Positions 8,448 through 19,151 of a stretch of DNA of 64,000 nt are shown piece by piece; position 1 is the stretch's first letter, and each line of letters starts with the position of its first letter. The stretch comes from CAWCLK01 sp963796225. Its GTDB lineage: Bacteria; Actinomycetota; Nitriliruptoria; Nitriliruptorales; Nitriliruptoraceae. The notes under the pieces are model-generated. The model made no database searches. It saw nothing but the letters and a program-made list of their open reading frames with translations, and had not been told where the DNA came from. The stretch covers positions 8,074 to 72,073 of the forward strand of contig CAWCLK010000018.1 of NCBI GenBank assembly GCA_963796225.1, read 5' to 3'. A program made the translations under genes and the position numbers.

Positions 8448-10056
8448 TCACTGGTAGCTGACGAGGACCGGCGTGGGCTCGACCGCCATCGTGTCCGCGG
8501 GGCTGCGCAGCACCGTGTCCTCGTCGTAGAAGTTCTTCCACCCCCACGACACGCCCTGCGGCGGGTCGATCGTGGTGATCGCCTGCCAGGTCGCGTCCTT
8601 GGCGCCCTGCGACCCCTGCCCGTCCATCTGCACGACGACCGCGAGCTCCGGCGGGGGCTGCAGGGCGTCGATGCCGCGGAGCATCGACTTGCGGAACTGG
8701 TGGAGCAGCAGCACCTTCTGCGGCAGGCCCTCGCGCCGGGTGAGGTCGGCCAGCCAGTCCGCCACGGCCTGGACCTCCTCGACGCCGACCGACCCGACCT
8801 GGCGCAGGTGGACCTGGTCGGCGCGCAGCCGCCACTCGGGGTCCAGCGCGAGGCCGACGTGCGGGTGCCGCAGGAGGGGCTCGACCTCCTTGGCCTGGGT
8901 GAGGAAGTCCGTGCGGCCGGGCTGCAGGTCGAGGACCACGTAGATGCCGGCCTCGGCGGCCGCGTCGATCCACGGTTGCACGCGGTCGTGGGGCACGCGG
9001 ATGGAGTAGTCGCCGGCCGTCCCCGCGGCGCCCGAGGCCACGGTGACGATGATCTCGAAGGTCGGCACGACGGGCACGTCCACCAGCGGGGCGTAGTCGG
9101 CGGCCAGGGTGCGGGCTCGGTCGACGGCGGCGCCCACGGGCTGTTCGCCGAGGATCCCCAGCGAGGCCGCGTTCGGCGAGCCGTACATCGCCACGAGCTG
9201 CCGCCCCGGGAACATCCGCAGGCCACCGCCGGGAAGCTCCACGCCCGACCGAGCGACCTCGACGTCCCACGCCAGCAACTGTGGCCGGGTGCCCGACCAC
9301 GCCGCGGTGGTGCCCGCCACGGCCCACGGCCGGTCGCTGCCCCGCTGCAGGCGCGCCACGGCGTCCTGGTCGCGGGCGAGCTCGCCGGCCACCGGGACCA
9401 GCGGGACGTCGCCGGCGAGGGCGATCGTGTCGAGCAGCGGCCGGGCGGGGTCGTCGGTGCGGACCAGCACCAGCGGGGCGGTGCCCGCGACGGGGCGCTC
9501 GGGGACGACGACGTCCTCGAGCGGCGTGCGGTCGACCCGGGTCCCCTCGACCTCGACGACCACGACGTCGCGTCCGGACCCGCCGAGGTCGGCAGGTGGG
9601 GACGTGGCGCCCGCGTCGACGACCTGGACCACCGTCGTCGTCGTGAGGCGGTCCAGCAGTCCGTCGAGATCGGGGACGTCCTGCGGGAGCAGCGGGGCGT
9701 GCAGGCGCCAGGCCACGCCCCGCGCCGGCGTCAGCATCGGGCCGTCGGCCACCACCACGACCGGGGCGGTGGCGAGCAGGCCCTCGGCCGCCGCGCCCAC
9801 GGTCGCCCCCAGGTCATCGGCCACCCACCGGGCCGCCGCCTCGACCTGTGCACGCTGGACGCGGGGCGGGGGCACCGGGCTGGGCGAGGGGGACGGGGAC
9901 GCCGTCGTGGCGTCGGTCGCCGAGGCGGTGGGCGTCAGGCCCTCGCCCGGGCACGCGCGTCAGCCCCCAGGCCGCGCCAGCCAGGGCCGCCGCCGTGGCC
10001 AGGGCCAGGACGAGGCGACCGCGGCGCGTGAGGTGCGAGGACGGACGGACGGGCAC
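8448..10056 (-). CDS. secreted or membrane-anchored protein of unknown function, one frameshift
   Basis: GTG 10056 opens an N-terminus of two Arg followed by a hydrophobic segment (LVLALATAAALAGAAWGL), then a Ser/Pro/Thr linker and about 470 residues of mature protein. One extra base near 9940-9950 moves the frame between signal and linker. The C-terminal half (PTFEIIVTVASG, GIYVVLDLQPGRTDFL, VGLALDPEWRL, VLLLHQFRKSML, WGWKNFYDED) looks like a TIM-barrel-type fold with regularly spaced strands and acidic residues. It recalls glycoside-hydrolase-like domains, but I do not recognise the family. The N-terminal half is rich in short Val strands. The next gene downstream is a C69 peptidase. Confidence 0.65.
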
Positions 10057-10085
10057 GGGCAGAGCGTACGCGCCCGAACGTCTCC

Positions 10086-10091
10086 TACCGT
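10086..10091 (+). promoter_or_regulatory. candidate -10 box (TACCGT)
   Basis: TACCGT sits 31 nt before GTG 10123 in the divergent gap shared with the secreted-protein gene, and fits the local TANNNT pattern. Confidence 0.35.
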
Positions 10092-10122
10092 GGTCCGGTG
10101 GACGTCCGCAACAGGGGGCGAC

Positions 10123-10734
10123 GTGCACACCCAGGTCGACGACCCCGCGACGGCGGGGCGGGGCGACGTGTCCCGTCGGCGACTGGTGCAGCTCGGCGCC
10201 GCCGCGCTCGTGCTGCTGCTCGTCGTCGGGGCGGCGGCCGCCGTCCCACTGCTGGGGATGCGCGCCGACATCGCGACCATGCAGGAGGACCTCGCGGCCC
10301 AGCGCGAGCTGACGAACGAGCTGCTCGACGGGATCGGCGACCAGCTCGCGATCACCCGTCAGCTCGCGGACACCGCGCAGACGCTCGACGGCCGCACGGC
10401 CGCGCTGCAGGAGGACGCCGACGCACTCCACGACATCGCCAGCGACCTGCGGGTGACGGCCCGGGGACTGCGCGACGACATCGTCCCCCGCCTCGACGAG
10501 GCCCTCGCGATCGCCCGCCAGGGGCTCGACGAGGCCCAGGTCCTTCGCGAGGGCACCTTCGAGCGCCTCGACACCCTGCTGTCCGTGGCCGACCAGCTGC
10601 TCGCGGAGATCCGGCTCGTGCGGACCGGGGCGTTCGCCCGGCTGGACACCACGATCGACATCGCTCGCGAGGTGCTCGACGAGACCCGCGAGATCAACCG
10701 CAAGATCCCGGAATCGACGCGCGCGATCCCCTGA
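10123..10734 (+). CDS. membrane-anchored coiled-coil protein, unknown function
   Basis: About 203 residues. A short cytoplasmic N-tail with RRR, one membrane segment (LVQLGAAALVLLLVVGAAAAVPLL), then about 140 residues of charged heptads. The tail holds an internal repeat: EGTFERLDTLLSVADQLL is echoed by TGAFARLDTTIDIAREVL about 25 residues later. No Cys and no catalytic motif. It looks like a dimeric stalk outside the membrane, like the helical part of chemoreceptors but without signalling tips. GTG 10123 is chosen because AGGGGG lies 7 nt upstream. Divergent from the unknown secreted-protein gene at 8448. Function unknown. Confidence 0.65.
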   Translation: MHTQVDDPATAGRGDVSRRRLVQLGAAALVLLLVVGAAAAVPLLGMRADIATMQEDLAAQRELTNELLDGIGDQLAITRQLADTAQTLDGRTAALQEDADALHDIASDLRVTARGLRDDIVPRLDEALAIARQGLDEAQVLREGTFERLDTLLSVADQLLAEIRLVRTGAFARLDTTIDIAREVLDETREINRKIPESTRAIP

Positions 10735-10855
10735 GCACCAGCGCTCGGCACCAGAACAGGGACGCGGACCCCGTCCGACCGACCGACCTCGGGCACGTCG
10801 CCGCGGGGCCCCGGGCACGAACTGCGGACGACCCCCAGCCAGGACCTTCGAACCC

Positions 10856-11275
10856 ATGCTCGCTCGACACGACCTCGCCACGGCCTTCGCCGAGTGGGTG
10901 CTCGCGCCCCGCCACGACGACCTGGTCCCCGTCCCACCCCACCGGGACGCGGACGACGTGCACGTCGACGCCCTGCCCGCAGCCACGGTCGCCTACGAGC
11001 TCTCGGACTTCTCCGAGCCGCTGCCCGAGCCCGTGGGGGTGGCCCTGCGCCTGCCGCTGTCGGCCACCTTCGCCCACGCCGCCCGGCTGCTGTGGTGCAT
11101 GCGCGACGACGAGTCGCTGCGGGTGACGTCCTACGAGCAGGCGATCCGCACGCTGCAGTCCCTGCCGCCCGAGGACTTCCGGCGCTACTACCACGTCGTC
11201 GACGAGGCCGTCGACGCCGTCACGACGACGCTGCCGGTGTGGCCCGGCCCCGAGGACACCTCCCCGGCCGCCTGA
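10856..11275 (+). CDS. hypothetical protein, 139 residues
   Basis: A soluble, mildly acidic protein with no family that I recognise. Conserved-looking blocks are LATAFAEWVLAPRHDDLVPVPPHRD, the helix TFAHAARLLWCMRDDESLR, and the segment around residue 110 (PEDFRRYYHVVDEAVDAV). ATG 10856 has AGGACC about 12 nt upstream. It ends 25 nt before a strong terminator shared with the sdh operon and has no operon partner. Codon use matches its neighbours, so it is probably a real gene. Confidence 0.6.
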   Translation: MLARHDLATAFAEWVLAPRHDDLVPVPPHRDADDVHVDALPAATVAYELSDFSEPLPEPVGVALRLPLSATFAHAARLLWCMRDDESLRVTSYEQAIRTLQSLPPEDFRRYYHVVDEAVDAVTTTLPVWPGPEDTSPAA

Positions 11276-11300
11276 GCGCCCACCCACCACGACGCACGAC

Positions 11301-11330
11301 GTGACCCCGGGCCGAACGGCCCGGGGTCAC
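11301..11330. terminator. bidirectional terminator between the hypothetical gene and sdhB
   Basis: A perfect 13-bp stem (GTGACCCCGGGCC and its complement) with a GAAC loop, placed between two converging genes 25 nt and 19 nt away. It has no long U tract, as is usual in high-GC actinobacteria. Confidence 0.8.
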
Positions 11331-11349
11331 GTGGTGGTGGGTCCTCGGA

Positions 11350-12098
11350 CTAGGCGCTCTTGCGCCCCGACAGCTTCGCCTTGAGGTAGTCCCGGTTCAT
11401 CAGCGCGATGAAGTCGATCGAGATCTCCTTCGGGCACGCGGCCTCGCACTCGCCCATGTTCGTGCAGGACCCGAAGAAGTCCTCCATGGTGTCGACCATG
11501 TTCTCGGTGCGCTCGAGGCGTTCCGGCTGGCCCTGGGGCAGCATGTTGAGGTGCGCGATCTTCGCCGACGTGAACAGCTGCGCCGCGCCGTTCGGGCAGG
11601 CGGCCACGCAGGCCCCGCAGCCGATGCACGCCGCCGCGTCCATGGCGAGGTCGGCGGTGTCCTTGCCGACGGGCGTCAGGTTGGCGTCGGGCGCCGACCC
11701 GGTGTCGATGCTGATGTAGCCACCGGACTCGATGATGCGGTCGAACGCCGAGCGGTCGACCACGAGGTCCTTGACCAGCGGGAAGCCGGATGCGCGCCAC
11801 GGTTCGATGACGATCTCGTCACCGTCGTTGAACTTGCGCATGTGCAGCTGGCACGTGGCGGTGCCGCGCTGGGGCCCGTGCGGGATGCCGTTGATCATCA
11901 CGCCGCAGGTGCCGCAGATGCCTTCGCGGCAGTCGTGGGCGAACTCGATCGGCTCGCCGCCGTCGGCGGTGATGGTCTCGTTGACCTCGTCGAGCATCTC
12001 GAGGAACGAGGCGTCCTCGGAGACGTCGTGGGCCTTGTAGGTGACGAACTCGCCGGGCGCATCGGGGCCCGCCTGACGCCACACGTGGAGCGTGAGGT

Positions 12099-12102
<4 letters not shown>
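11350..12102 (-). CDS. sdhB: succinate dehydrogenase / fumarate reductase iron-sulfur subunit
   Basis: 250 residues. It passes electrons from the flavoprotein to the membrane quinone site through three Fe-S clusters. The 2Fe-2S ligands are in DCREGICGTCG and the following GTATC, the 4Fe-4S motif is CIGCGACVAACPNG, and the 3Fe-4S motif is CTNMGECEAACPKE. The sequence type matches the B-type (menaquinone) enzymes rather than mitochondrial SdhB. GTG 12102 overlaps the sdhA stop in a GTGA, so it is coupled to sdhA. Last gene of sdhCAB, followed by the terminator at 11301-11330. Confidence 0.95.
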
Positions 12103-14033
<1,931 letters not shown>

Positions 14034-14067
14034 GTGCGACGACCTCTCTTCTCGTCCGCGAGACGGC

Positions 14068-14787
14068 TCAGGAGACGATGCCGGTGAGCACGGCGATGGG
14101 GAACGTGATGTTGCCGCCGACCACGATCACGGTGAACCCGATCGCGAGGCCGCGGCGCCAGTGGTTGAACCGCCGGTTGTTCAGTCCGAGGCTCTGGAAC
14201 ATGCTCCAGACCCCGTGGTACAGGTGCACGCCCAGGGCGAGGTTGGCGGCGATGTAGAAGGCCGACACGACGGGGCGGGAGAAGCTGGCGACGAGGTTGC
14301 TGTAGACCGCGCCCCGCTCCCAGGCCGCCGGCGCCGCGGGCTGGGCGCCCCACGTGAGGTCGGCGAGGTGGAAGCCGATGAACAGCAGCACGATCACGCC
14401 GGTCCAGCGCATCGTGCGGGCGGCGAAGTCGGCGGCCACGTAGTCGCGGTGCGACTGGTAGGTCGTGGGCCGGGCCTGGCGGTTCATGACCGTCAGGGCG
14501 TAGGCCGCGTGCACGTGGACCACCAGCGCGACGATCAGCACCAGCCGCAGGATCCAGATGGTGACGTTCTCGGGCAGGATCGGCACCAGCAGTCCCTCGC
14601 GCAGGAACTCGCTGTAGTGGTTGATCGCCTCGGCACCCAGGTACATCTTCAGGTTGCCGATCATGTGGGCGAAGACGTAGCCCAGACCGACGATCCCGGA
14701 GATCGCCATCGCGTACTTCTTGCCGATCGCGGAGCCGTAGAACTCGACGATCCACGGGCGGCGTGTGGCGGGGGCTGCAGTCGCCAT
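14068..14787 (-). CDS. sdhC: succinate dehydrogenase cytochrome b subunit, B-type
   Basis: 239 residues with five membrane spans, the single large anchor of a B-type complex that carries two haems b and reduces menaquinone. Candidate haem-ligand His residues lie in VFAHMIGNL, VVHVHAAYAL, FIGFHLADL and LGVHLYHGV. First gene of sdhCAB. Upstream on the minus strand there is a TACCGT hexamer near 14898-14903 and a 7-bp inverted repeat at 14907-14930 (CGGCTCC/GGAGCCG), which may be promoter elements; this is weak. Confidence 0.93.
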   Translation of the reverse strand: MATAAPATRRPWIVEFYGSAIGKKYAMAISGIVGLGYVFAHMIGNLKMYLGAEAINHYSEFLREGLLVPILPENVTIWILRLVLIVALVVHVHAAYALTVMNRQARPTTYQSHRDYVAADFAARTMRWTGVIVLLFIGFHLADLTWGAQPAAPAAWERGAVYSNLVASFSRPVVSAFYIAANLALGVHLYHGVWSMFQSLGLNNRRFNHWRRGLAIGFTVIVVGGNITFPIAVLTGIVS

Positions 14788-15013
14788 CGCTCAGGGGCCT
14801 CCTGGGGCGAACGGAACGGGACGGGGACCGACGCGCGGCGTCGTTCCACCTCGAAGGTCCGGGGCGGACGGCGCGCGCGGATGCGGACCGTCGGGCACGG
14901 TAGCACCGGCTCCCGAGCCTCCCGGAGCCGACCCGACCGACGGACGTCCGGCACCCCGGCCGGGGCAGTGCTTGACTCGATCGCGACGTCGACAGCGGTG
15001 GGAGCGGACGACG

Positions 15014-16280
15014 ATGGAGCTGCGGGACGACATGACGCCCTTCGAGGCGGTCAACTACTTCTTCCACAAGGCCGCCGAGATCGACCACCTCAGCGACGCT
15101 GCCGTCGCCGTGCTCACCGGCACCTTCCGCGAGCTGCGGGTCCAGGTCCCCGTCCGTCGCGACGACGGCTCGCTGGACGTCTTCGTCGGCTACCGGATCC
15201 AGCACAACGGGGCGCGCGGGCCGTACAAGGGCGGGACCCGGTACCACCCGACGGCGAACCTCGACGAGATCCGGGCGCTGGCCAGCCTCATGACGTGGAA
15301 GACCTCCCTGGTCGACATCCCGTTCGGTGGGGCCAAGGGCGGCATCGCCGTGGACCCGACCACCATGACCACCTCCGAGATCGAACGGATGTCGCGGACC
15401 TACTTCGGCCAGATCGCCCACATCATCGGCCCGACCCGCGACATCCCCGCCCCGGACGTCAACACCAACGCCCAGGTCATGAGCTGGTTCATGGACGAGT
15501 ACGGGCGGCGCAACGGCCACACCACCCAGATCGTGACCGGCAAGCCCCTGGCGCTGGGCGGGTCCGCCGGCCGCGAGGCCGCCACGGGGCGGGGCGTGGT
15601 CATCGTCCTGGACCGGGCGGTCGAGCAGCTCGAGCTCGGTTCCCCGGCCCAGCTGTCGGTGGCGATCCAGGGCTTCGGCAACGTCGGCTCGTGGGCCGCG
15701 CAGATCGCCAACGAGCGCGGCTACCGGGTCGTGGCCGTGTCCGACGTCAACGGGGGGATCCACCACGAGGCAGGGCCTCGACGTGCCTGCGCTCGTCCAG
15801 CACGTCGCCGAGTCCGGCACCGTCGTCGACTTCCCCGGCACGAGCCGGATCAGCAACCAGCAGCTGCTCGAGCTCGACGTCGACGTGCTCATCCCCGCCG
15901 CCCTCGGCGAGGTCGTGACCCATCGCAACGTGGACCGGCTGTCACCGCACCTCAAGCTGCTCATCGAGGCCGCCAACCACCCGGTGACCCCGGCGGCCGA
16001 CGCCGCCCTCTACGACAAGGGCGTGATGGTGGTGCCCGACATCCTCGCCAACGCCGGCGGTGTCACCGTCTCCTACTTCGAGTGGGTCCAGAACAACCAG
16101 GAGATCCAGTGGGACGAGGCGGAGGTCAACCGCCGCCTCGAGACCTACATGGCCCGCGCCTTCGACCGGTGCCGCGCCTTCCAGCAGGACTCCACCGACG
16201 GGGGCTCCATGCGCGAGGCCGCCTTCGCCCTCGCGGTCGATCGCGTGGTCGAGGCCGCCAGCCTGCGCGGCTACCTGTGA
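15014..16280 (+). CDS. Glu/Leu/Phe/Val dehydrogenase (glutamate dehydrogenase), one frameshift
   Basis: Oxidative deamination of glutamate (or reverse) with NAD(P). GYRIQHNGARGPYKGG, the Lys-bearing PFGGAKGGI, PAPDVNTN (catalytic Asp) and the nucleotide fold QGFGNVGSWAA are diagnostic; the C-terminus NAGGVTVSYFEWVQN is also typical. ATG 15014 is preceded by GGGAG, and a TTGACT hexamer lies at 14972. Near 15766-15776 (GAGGCAGGG) one extra base moves the frame from 2 to 3; rejoined length is about 421 residues, normal for hexameric GDH. Both halves are well conserved, so a sequence error is more likely than a dead gene. Divergent from sdhC. Confidence 0.88.
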
Positions 16281-16281
16281 C

Positions 16282-16308
16282 CGGCCCCGCCCCGGTCGCA
16301 CGGGGCCG
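16282..16308. terminator. candidate terminator after glutamate dehydrogenase
   Basis: CGGCCCCG and CGGGGCCG form an 8-bp stem with an 11-nt loop starting 2 nt after the stop, between two converging genes (the next stop is at 16326). Confidence 0.5.
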
Positions 16309-16325
16309 ACAGCACGACGCGCCCC

Positions 16326-16652
16326 TCAGCCGCCCAGCAGGCGGTTGAGCGCGCGTCCCACGGGGCCGGGCTGGGGAGGCTCGTAGCCCTCGGGGACCTG
16401 GTCCGGGGCGACCTCGGCCAGGGCCTGCATGACCTCCGGCCCGGTCGGGTTGACCAGCGCGTACTCGCCGACCGTGACCGTCGGGACGGTCTCGTTCCCG
16501 TCCGCCACGGACCGGACGAAGGCGGCGGCGTCCTCGTCCTCCCAGATGTTGCGCATCCCGGCCTCGATGCCGGCCCGTTCGAGGGAGCGGAAGAGGCCGG
16601 CACAGAACGGGCAGCCGGGGCGCCAGTAGACGGTGACGACGGGGTCGGGCAT
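16326..16652 (-). CDS. mycoredoxin / glutaredoxin-like protein
   Basis: 108 residues with a thioredoxin fold: VVTVYWRPGCPFC at the N-terminus carries the active pair Cys14-Pro-Phe-Cys17, and TVPTVTVG is the cis-Pro loop. This is the actinobacterial Mrx1 type, which reduces mycothiolated proteins using mycothiol. A C-terminal Pro-rich tail with LLGG at the end is extra. ATG 16652 was chosen because the family begins at this point; the reading frame continues upstream but is unlike the family. Supports a mycothiol-using organism. Confidence 0.85.
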   Translation of the reverse strand: MPDPVVTVYWRPGCPFCAGLFRSLERAGIEAGMRNIWEDEDAAAFVRSVADGNETVPTVTVGEYALVNPTGPEVMQALAEVAPDQVPEGYEPPQPGPVGRALNRLLGG

Positions 16653-16740
16653 GGGAGGGGCCTCGCGGGAGACGGGAACCGGGAGCGTCACCTCATGCAA
16701 CCTGCTGCGGACCCGCGGATGTTCCCGCCGGTACTGCCCG

Positions 16741-17736
16741 TCAGGCCGGGGGCAGGAACCCCATGGCGTCCTTGGCGGCACGCAGCTTGGGTTCGGCGAT
16801 GGCACGAGCCCGGGCGGCACCGTCCTTGAGCACCCGCCGGACCTCGGCAGGGTCGTCGGCCAGCTCGGCGTAGCGTTCCTGCACGGGGCGCAGCATCTCG
16901 ACCACCGCCTCCGCGACGGCGGTCTTGAAGGTCCCGTACCCGCCGTCGGCGTACTCGGCCACCAGGTCGTCGACGTCCCGGCCGGAGGCGACCGAGAAGA
17001 TCTCCAGCAGGTTCGACACGCCCGGCTTGGCCTCGCGGTCGAAGCGAACCTCGGTCTCGCTGTCGGTCACGGCGGACCGGAACTTCTTGGCGATCCGCTT
17101 CGCGTCCTCGAGGATCAGCACCGTGCCCTTGGGCGAGTCCGCCGACTTGGACATCTTGTTCGTGGGGTTCTGCAGGTCCATCACACGCGCCGCCGCGGGG
17201 GGATGGATGGCCTTGGGCAGCACGAACACCTCGCCGAACCGGTGGTTGAACCTTCCGGCGATGTCACGCGCGAGCTCGATGTGGTGGCGCTGGTCCTCGC
17301 CCACCGGCACCTCGTCGGCGTCGTACAGGACGATGTCGGCGGTCTGCAGCACCGGGTAGTCGTACAGGCCTGCGGTCGGGTTGCCCTGTTCGGCCTTCTC
17401 CTTGAACTGGGGCATCTTGGCCAGCTCGCCGTAGCCCGTGACGCAGTTGAACAGCCACGTGCACTCGGCGTGGACGTCGCCGACGTGGGACTGCACGAAG
17501 AGGATCGACCGGGCGGGGTCGACGCCCATCGCCAGCAGGGCCGTGGCCATGTCGAGGGTCCGCGGGCCCAGCTGGGCCGGGTCGTGGCCCTTCGGCGTCG
17601 TGAGGGCGTGCATGTCGACGATGCAGTAGACGCAGTCCTGGGTGTCCTGCATGCGCACCCAGTTCACGAGCGCCCCGAGGTAGTTGCCGAGGTGCAGGTC
17701 GCCGGAGGGCTGGATGCCCGAGAACACGCGGGTCAC
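16741..17736 (-). CDS. trpS: tryptophanyl-tRNA synthetase
   Basis: 331 residues, class I aminoacyl-tRNA synthetase that charges tRNA-Trp. The HIGH-type signature is GDLHLGNYLG near residue 11 and the KMSKS loop is present as KMSKSADSPKG. QTADIVLYDADEVPVGEDQRHH is the classic TrpS block that contacts ATP and tryptophan. GTG 17736 has a strong ribosome site (AAGGAGGG) just upstream, which fixes the start. Single intact frame. It lies 88 nt downstream of mrx's start region and is transcribed the same way, but the two may have separate promoters. Confidence 0.96.
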   Translation of the reverse strand: MTRVFSGIQPSGDLHLGNYLGALVNWVRMQDTQDCVYCIVDMHALTTPKGHDPAQLGPRTLDMATALLAMGVDPARSILFVQSHVGDVHAECTWLFNCVTGYGELAKMPQFKEKAEQGNPTAGLYDYPVLQTADIVLYDADEVPVGEDQRHHIELARDIAGRFNHRFGEVFVLPKAIHPPAAARVMDLQNPTNKMSKSADSPKGTVLILEDAKRIAKKFRSAVTDSETEVRFDREAKPGVSNLLEIFSVASGRDVDDLVAEYADGGYGTFKTAVAEAVVEMLRPVQERYAELADDPAEVRRVLKDGAARARAIAEPKLRAAKDAMGFLPPA

Positions 17737-17828
17737 GTCGCTTCCCTCCTTGCTCGCATGGGTGGAGCGGGCAGGGCAACCACAGCCGACGCCGTCGAGA
17801 CGACCCCTCGCCCAGCGAACACGACGCA

Positions 17829-18419
17829 GTGGGGCGCCCCGTGGACGACGAGGGGGTGCCGCACTTCGACCTGGTGCTGCATCGCCGAGGGCGGGCTGAC
17901 CCTGTCGGCCCCGCACCCCGGCCGACGTCGACGCGATCGTGGACGGCGTGCCGCGACCCCGCGATCGCCCGGTTCACGCGGGTCCCGTGGCCATACGCTC
18001 GAGGAGGACCACGGTTCTTCGTTGACCTCGCACGACGTGACGCGGTCGAGGGCACCGTTCTGCACCTGCTGGTCCGCGACGACGACGGGCAGGTGCTCGC
18101 CTCGTGCGGGCTGCCCGTGGTCGACACGCGCGACGTGTCCGCCGAGGTCGGCTACTGGGTCGCGGCCCCGGAGCCGCCGGCAGCGGGTCGCGACACGGGC
18201 CAGCCGTGCGGTCTGCCGTTGGGCCTTCGAGCAGGCCGGCCTGGCGCGGCTCGGGCTTGCGGGCCGCGACCACAACCCCGGGTCCAACGGCGTGGCCCGC
18301 GCCCTCGGGTTCACGCTCGAGGGAACCCTGCGCAGTCGCCCACCGTCGAGGGCGGCACCGACCGTCCGCAGCGCTTCGACATGAACGTGTGGGGCCTGCT
18401 GCCCGGCGAGCTGACCTGA
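17829..18419 (+). pseudogene. GNAT acetyltransferase (RimJ/RimL type), multiple frameshifts
   Basis: A protein-N-acetyltransferase-like gene whose pieces lie in all three forward frames: GLTLSAPHP (frame 1), ADVDAIVDG (frame 2), CRDPAIARFTRVPWPYA through VGYWVAAP (frame 3), then RVATRASRAVCRWAFEQAGLARLGLA and NPGSNGVARALGFTLEGTLRS (frame 1), and finally VEGGTDRPQRFDMNVWGLL (frame 3). The GNAT acetyl-CoA loop (normally GRGxA) is garbled at 18185-18195. At least five shifts lie within 590 bp, four of them one extra base. This density is higher than elsewhere, so real decay is possible; a badly read stretch is the alternative. Start could be GTG 17829 or 17841. Confidence 0.7.
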
Positions 18420-18420
18420 C

Positions 18421-18444
18421 CGCCTCCGGAGACACCGGACGGCG
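18421..18444 (+). terminator. possible terminator after the GNAT gene
   Basis: CGCC.TCCGG and CCGGA.GGCG pair around an AGACA loop with one bulge, directly after the stop at 18417-18419. Confidence 0.35.
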
Positions 18445-18600
18445 TGATTGGCGGTCGCGTGTGCCCCCTCGTCCGGGGCCGTTCGCGCGGCGTGCGTCCG
18501 ACTGGCATGGCGAGGTCGTGACCCGGAACGGGGCCACCACCATGGGTCGTGGTCGCGGACACGCCGCGACCGTCTCCCTGTCCCCGAGACAAGGTCTCCC

Positions 18601-19095
18601 ATGAACCGCACCCCCACGCTCCTGACCACCACCGCCGCGGCTGGGCTGCTCGCCCTCGGCCTCGCCGCCCCGGCCGTCGCCGACGGCCAGCAGACCGAGG
18701 TGAACCCGAGCTTCCAGAGCCATGACGACGACGTCATGGGCTCGTTGCAGATGTTCTCCGTGGACGAGGACGGCGACGGGTTCCGCTTCTCGTCGGTCGG
18801 CCAGCGCATGGACGACGACACGCACCTGGAAGGCTCGGCCGTGACCACCGACGGTGACGAGCGGACCGGCGGCGCCGGCCAGCTGACCCTCCACGACGAC
18901 GAGCGCGCCGACGCCTCGTTCGACTCGGGCACCACCGACGACGGCGAGACGACCGGGGTGACCTCCGACGGCGCGTTCGACGAGGACGGCGACGGCTCGT
19001 TCGACGCCACCCTGCGCGACGACGACCAGCAGCTCGGCGTGAGCATCGACCCCGACGAGGGCATCGAGGTCCGCACGCCGGACGACGACGTCTGA
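18601..19095 (+). CDS. acidic secreted protein with Asp-rich Ca-binding-like motifs, unknown function
   Basis: 164 residues. A clear Sec signal (AAAGLLALGLAAPAVADG, cleavage after AVA) precedes a very acidic mature chain of about 135 residues with roughly one Asp in four and no Cys. SVDEDGDGF and AFDEDGDGS resemble calcium-binding DxDxDG loops, and short beta-like segments repeat (GSLQMFSVDEDG, GSFDATLRDDD, SAVTTDGDERT). There is no family that I recognise. It stands alone after 180 bp without a gene and ends in a strong hairpin, so it is probably transcribed by itself. Confidence 0.65.
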   Translation: MNRTPTLLTTTAAAGLLALGLAAPAVADGQQTEVNPSFQSHDDDVMGSLQMFSVDEDGDGFRFSSVGQRMDDDTHLEGSAVTTDGDERTGGAGQLTLHDDERADASFDSGTTDDGETTGVTSDGAFDEDGDGSFDATLRDDDQQLGVSIDPDEGIEVRTPDDDV

Positions 19096-19113
19096 TCCCC
19101 ACGCACTCGCCAC

Positions 19114-19140
19114 CGCCCCGGGCCATGACGGCCCGGGGCG
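19114..19140. terminator. terminator after the acidic secreted protein
   Basis: A perfect 11-bp stem (CGCCCCGGGCC and its complement) with an ATGAC loop, located between converging genes (stops at 19095 and 19152). Confidence 0.75.
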
Positions 19141-19151
19141 TGGTCGTGCCG

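Noticed and set aside
14788..15013. Riboswitch or attenuator before sdhC or glutamate dehydrogenase
   Set aside because: Only a short 7-bp inverted repeat at 14907-14930 and scattered hexamers; no conserved riboswitch core could be recognised.
18448..19095. A longer N-terminus for the acidic secreted protein
   Set aside because: The Sec signal begins exactly at ATG 18601, so the upstream in-frame sequence is not part of it.
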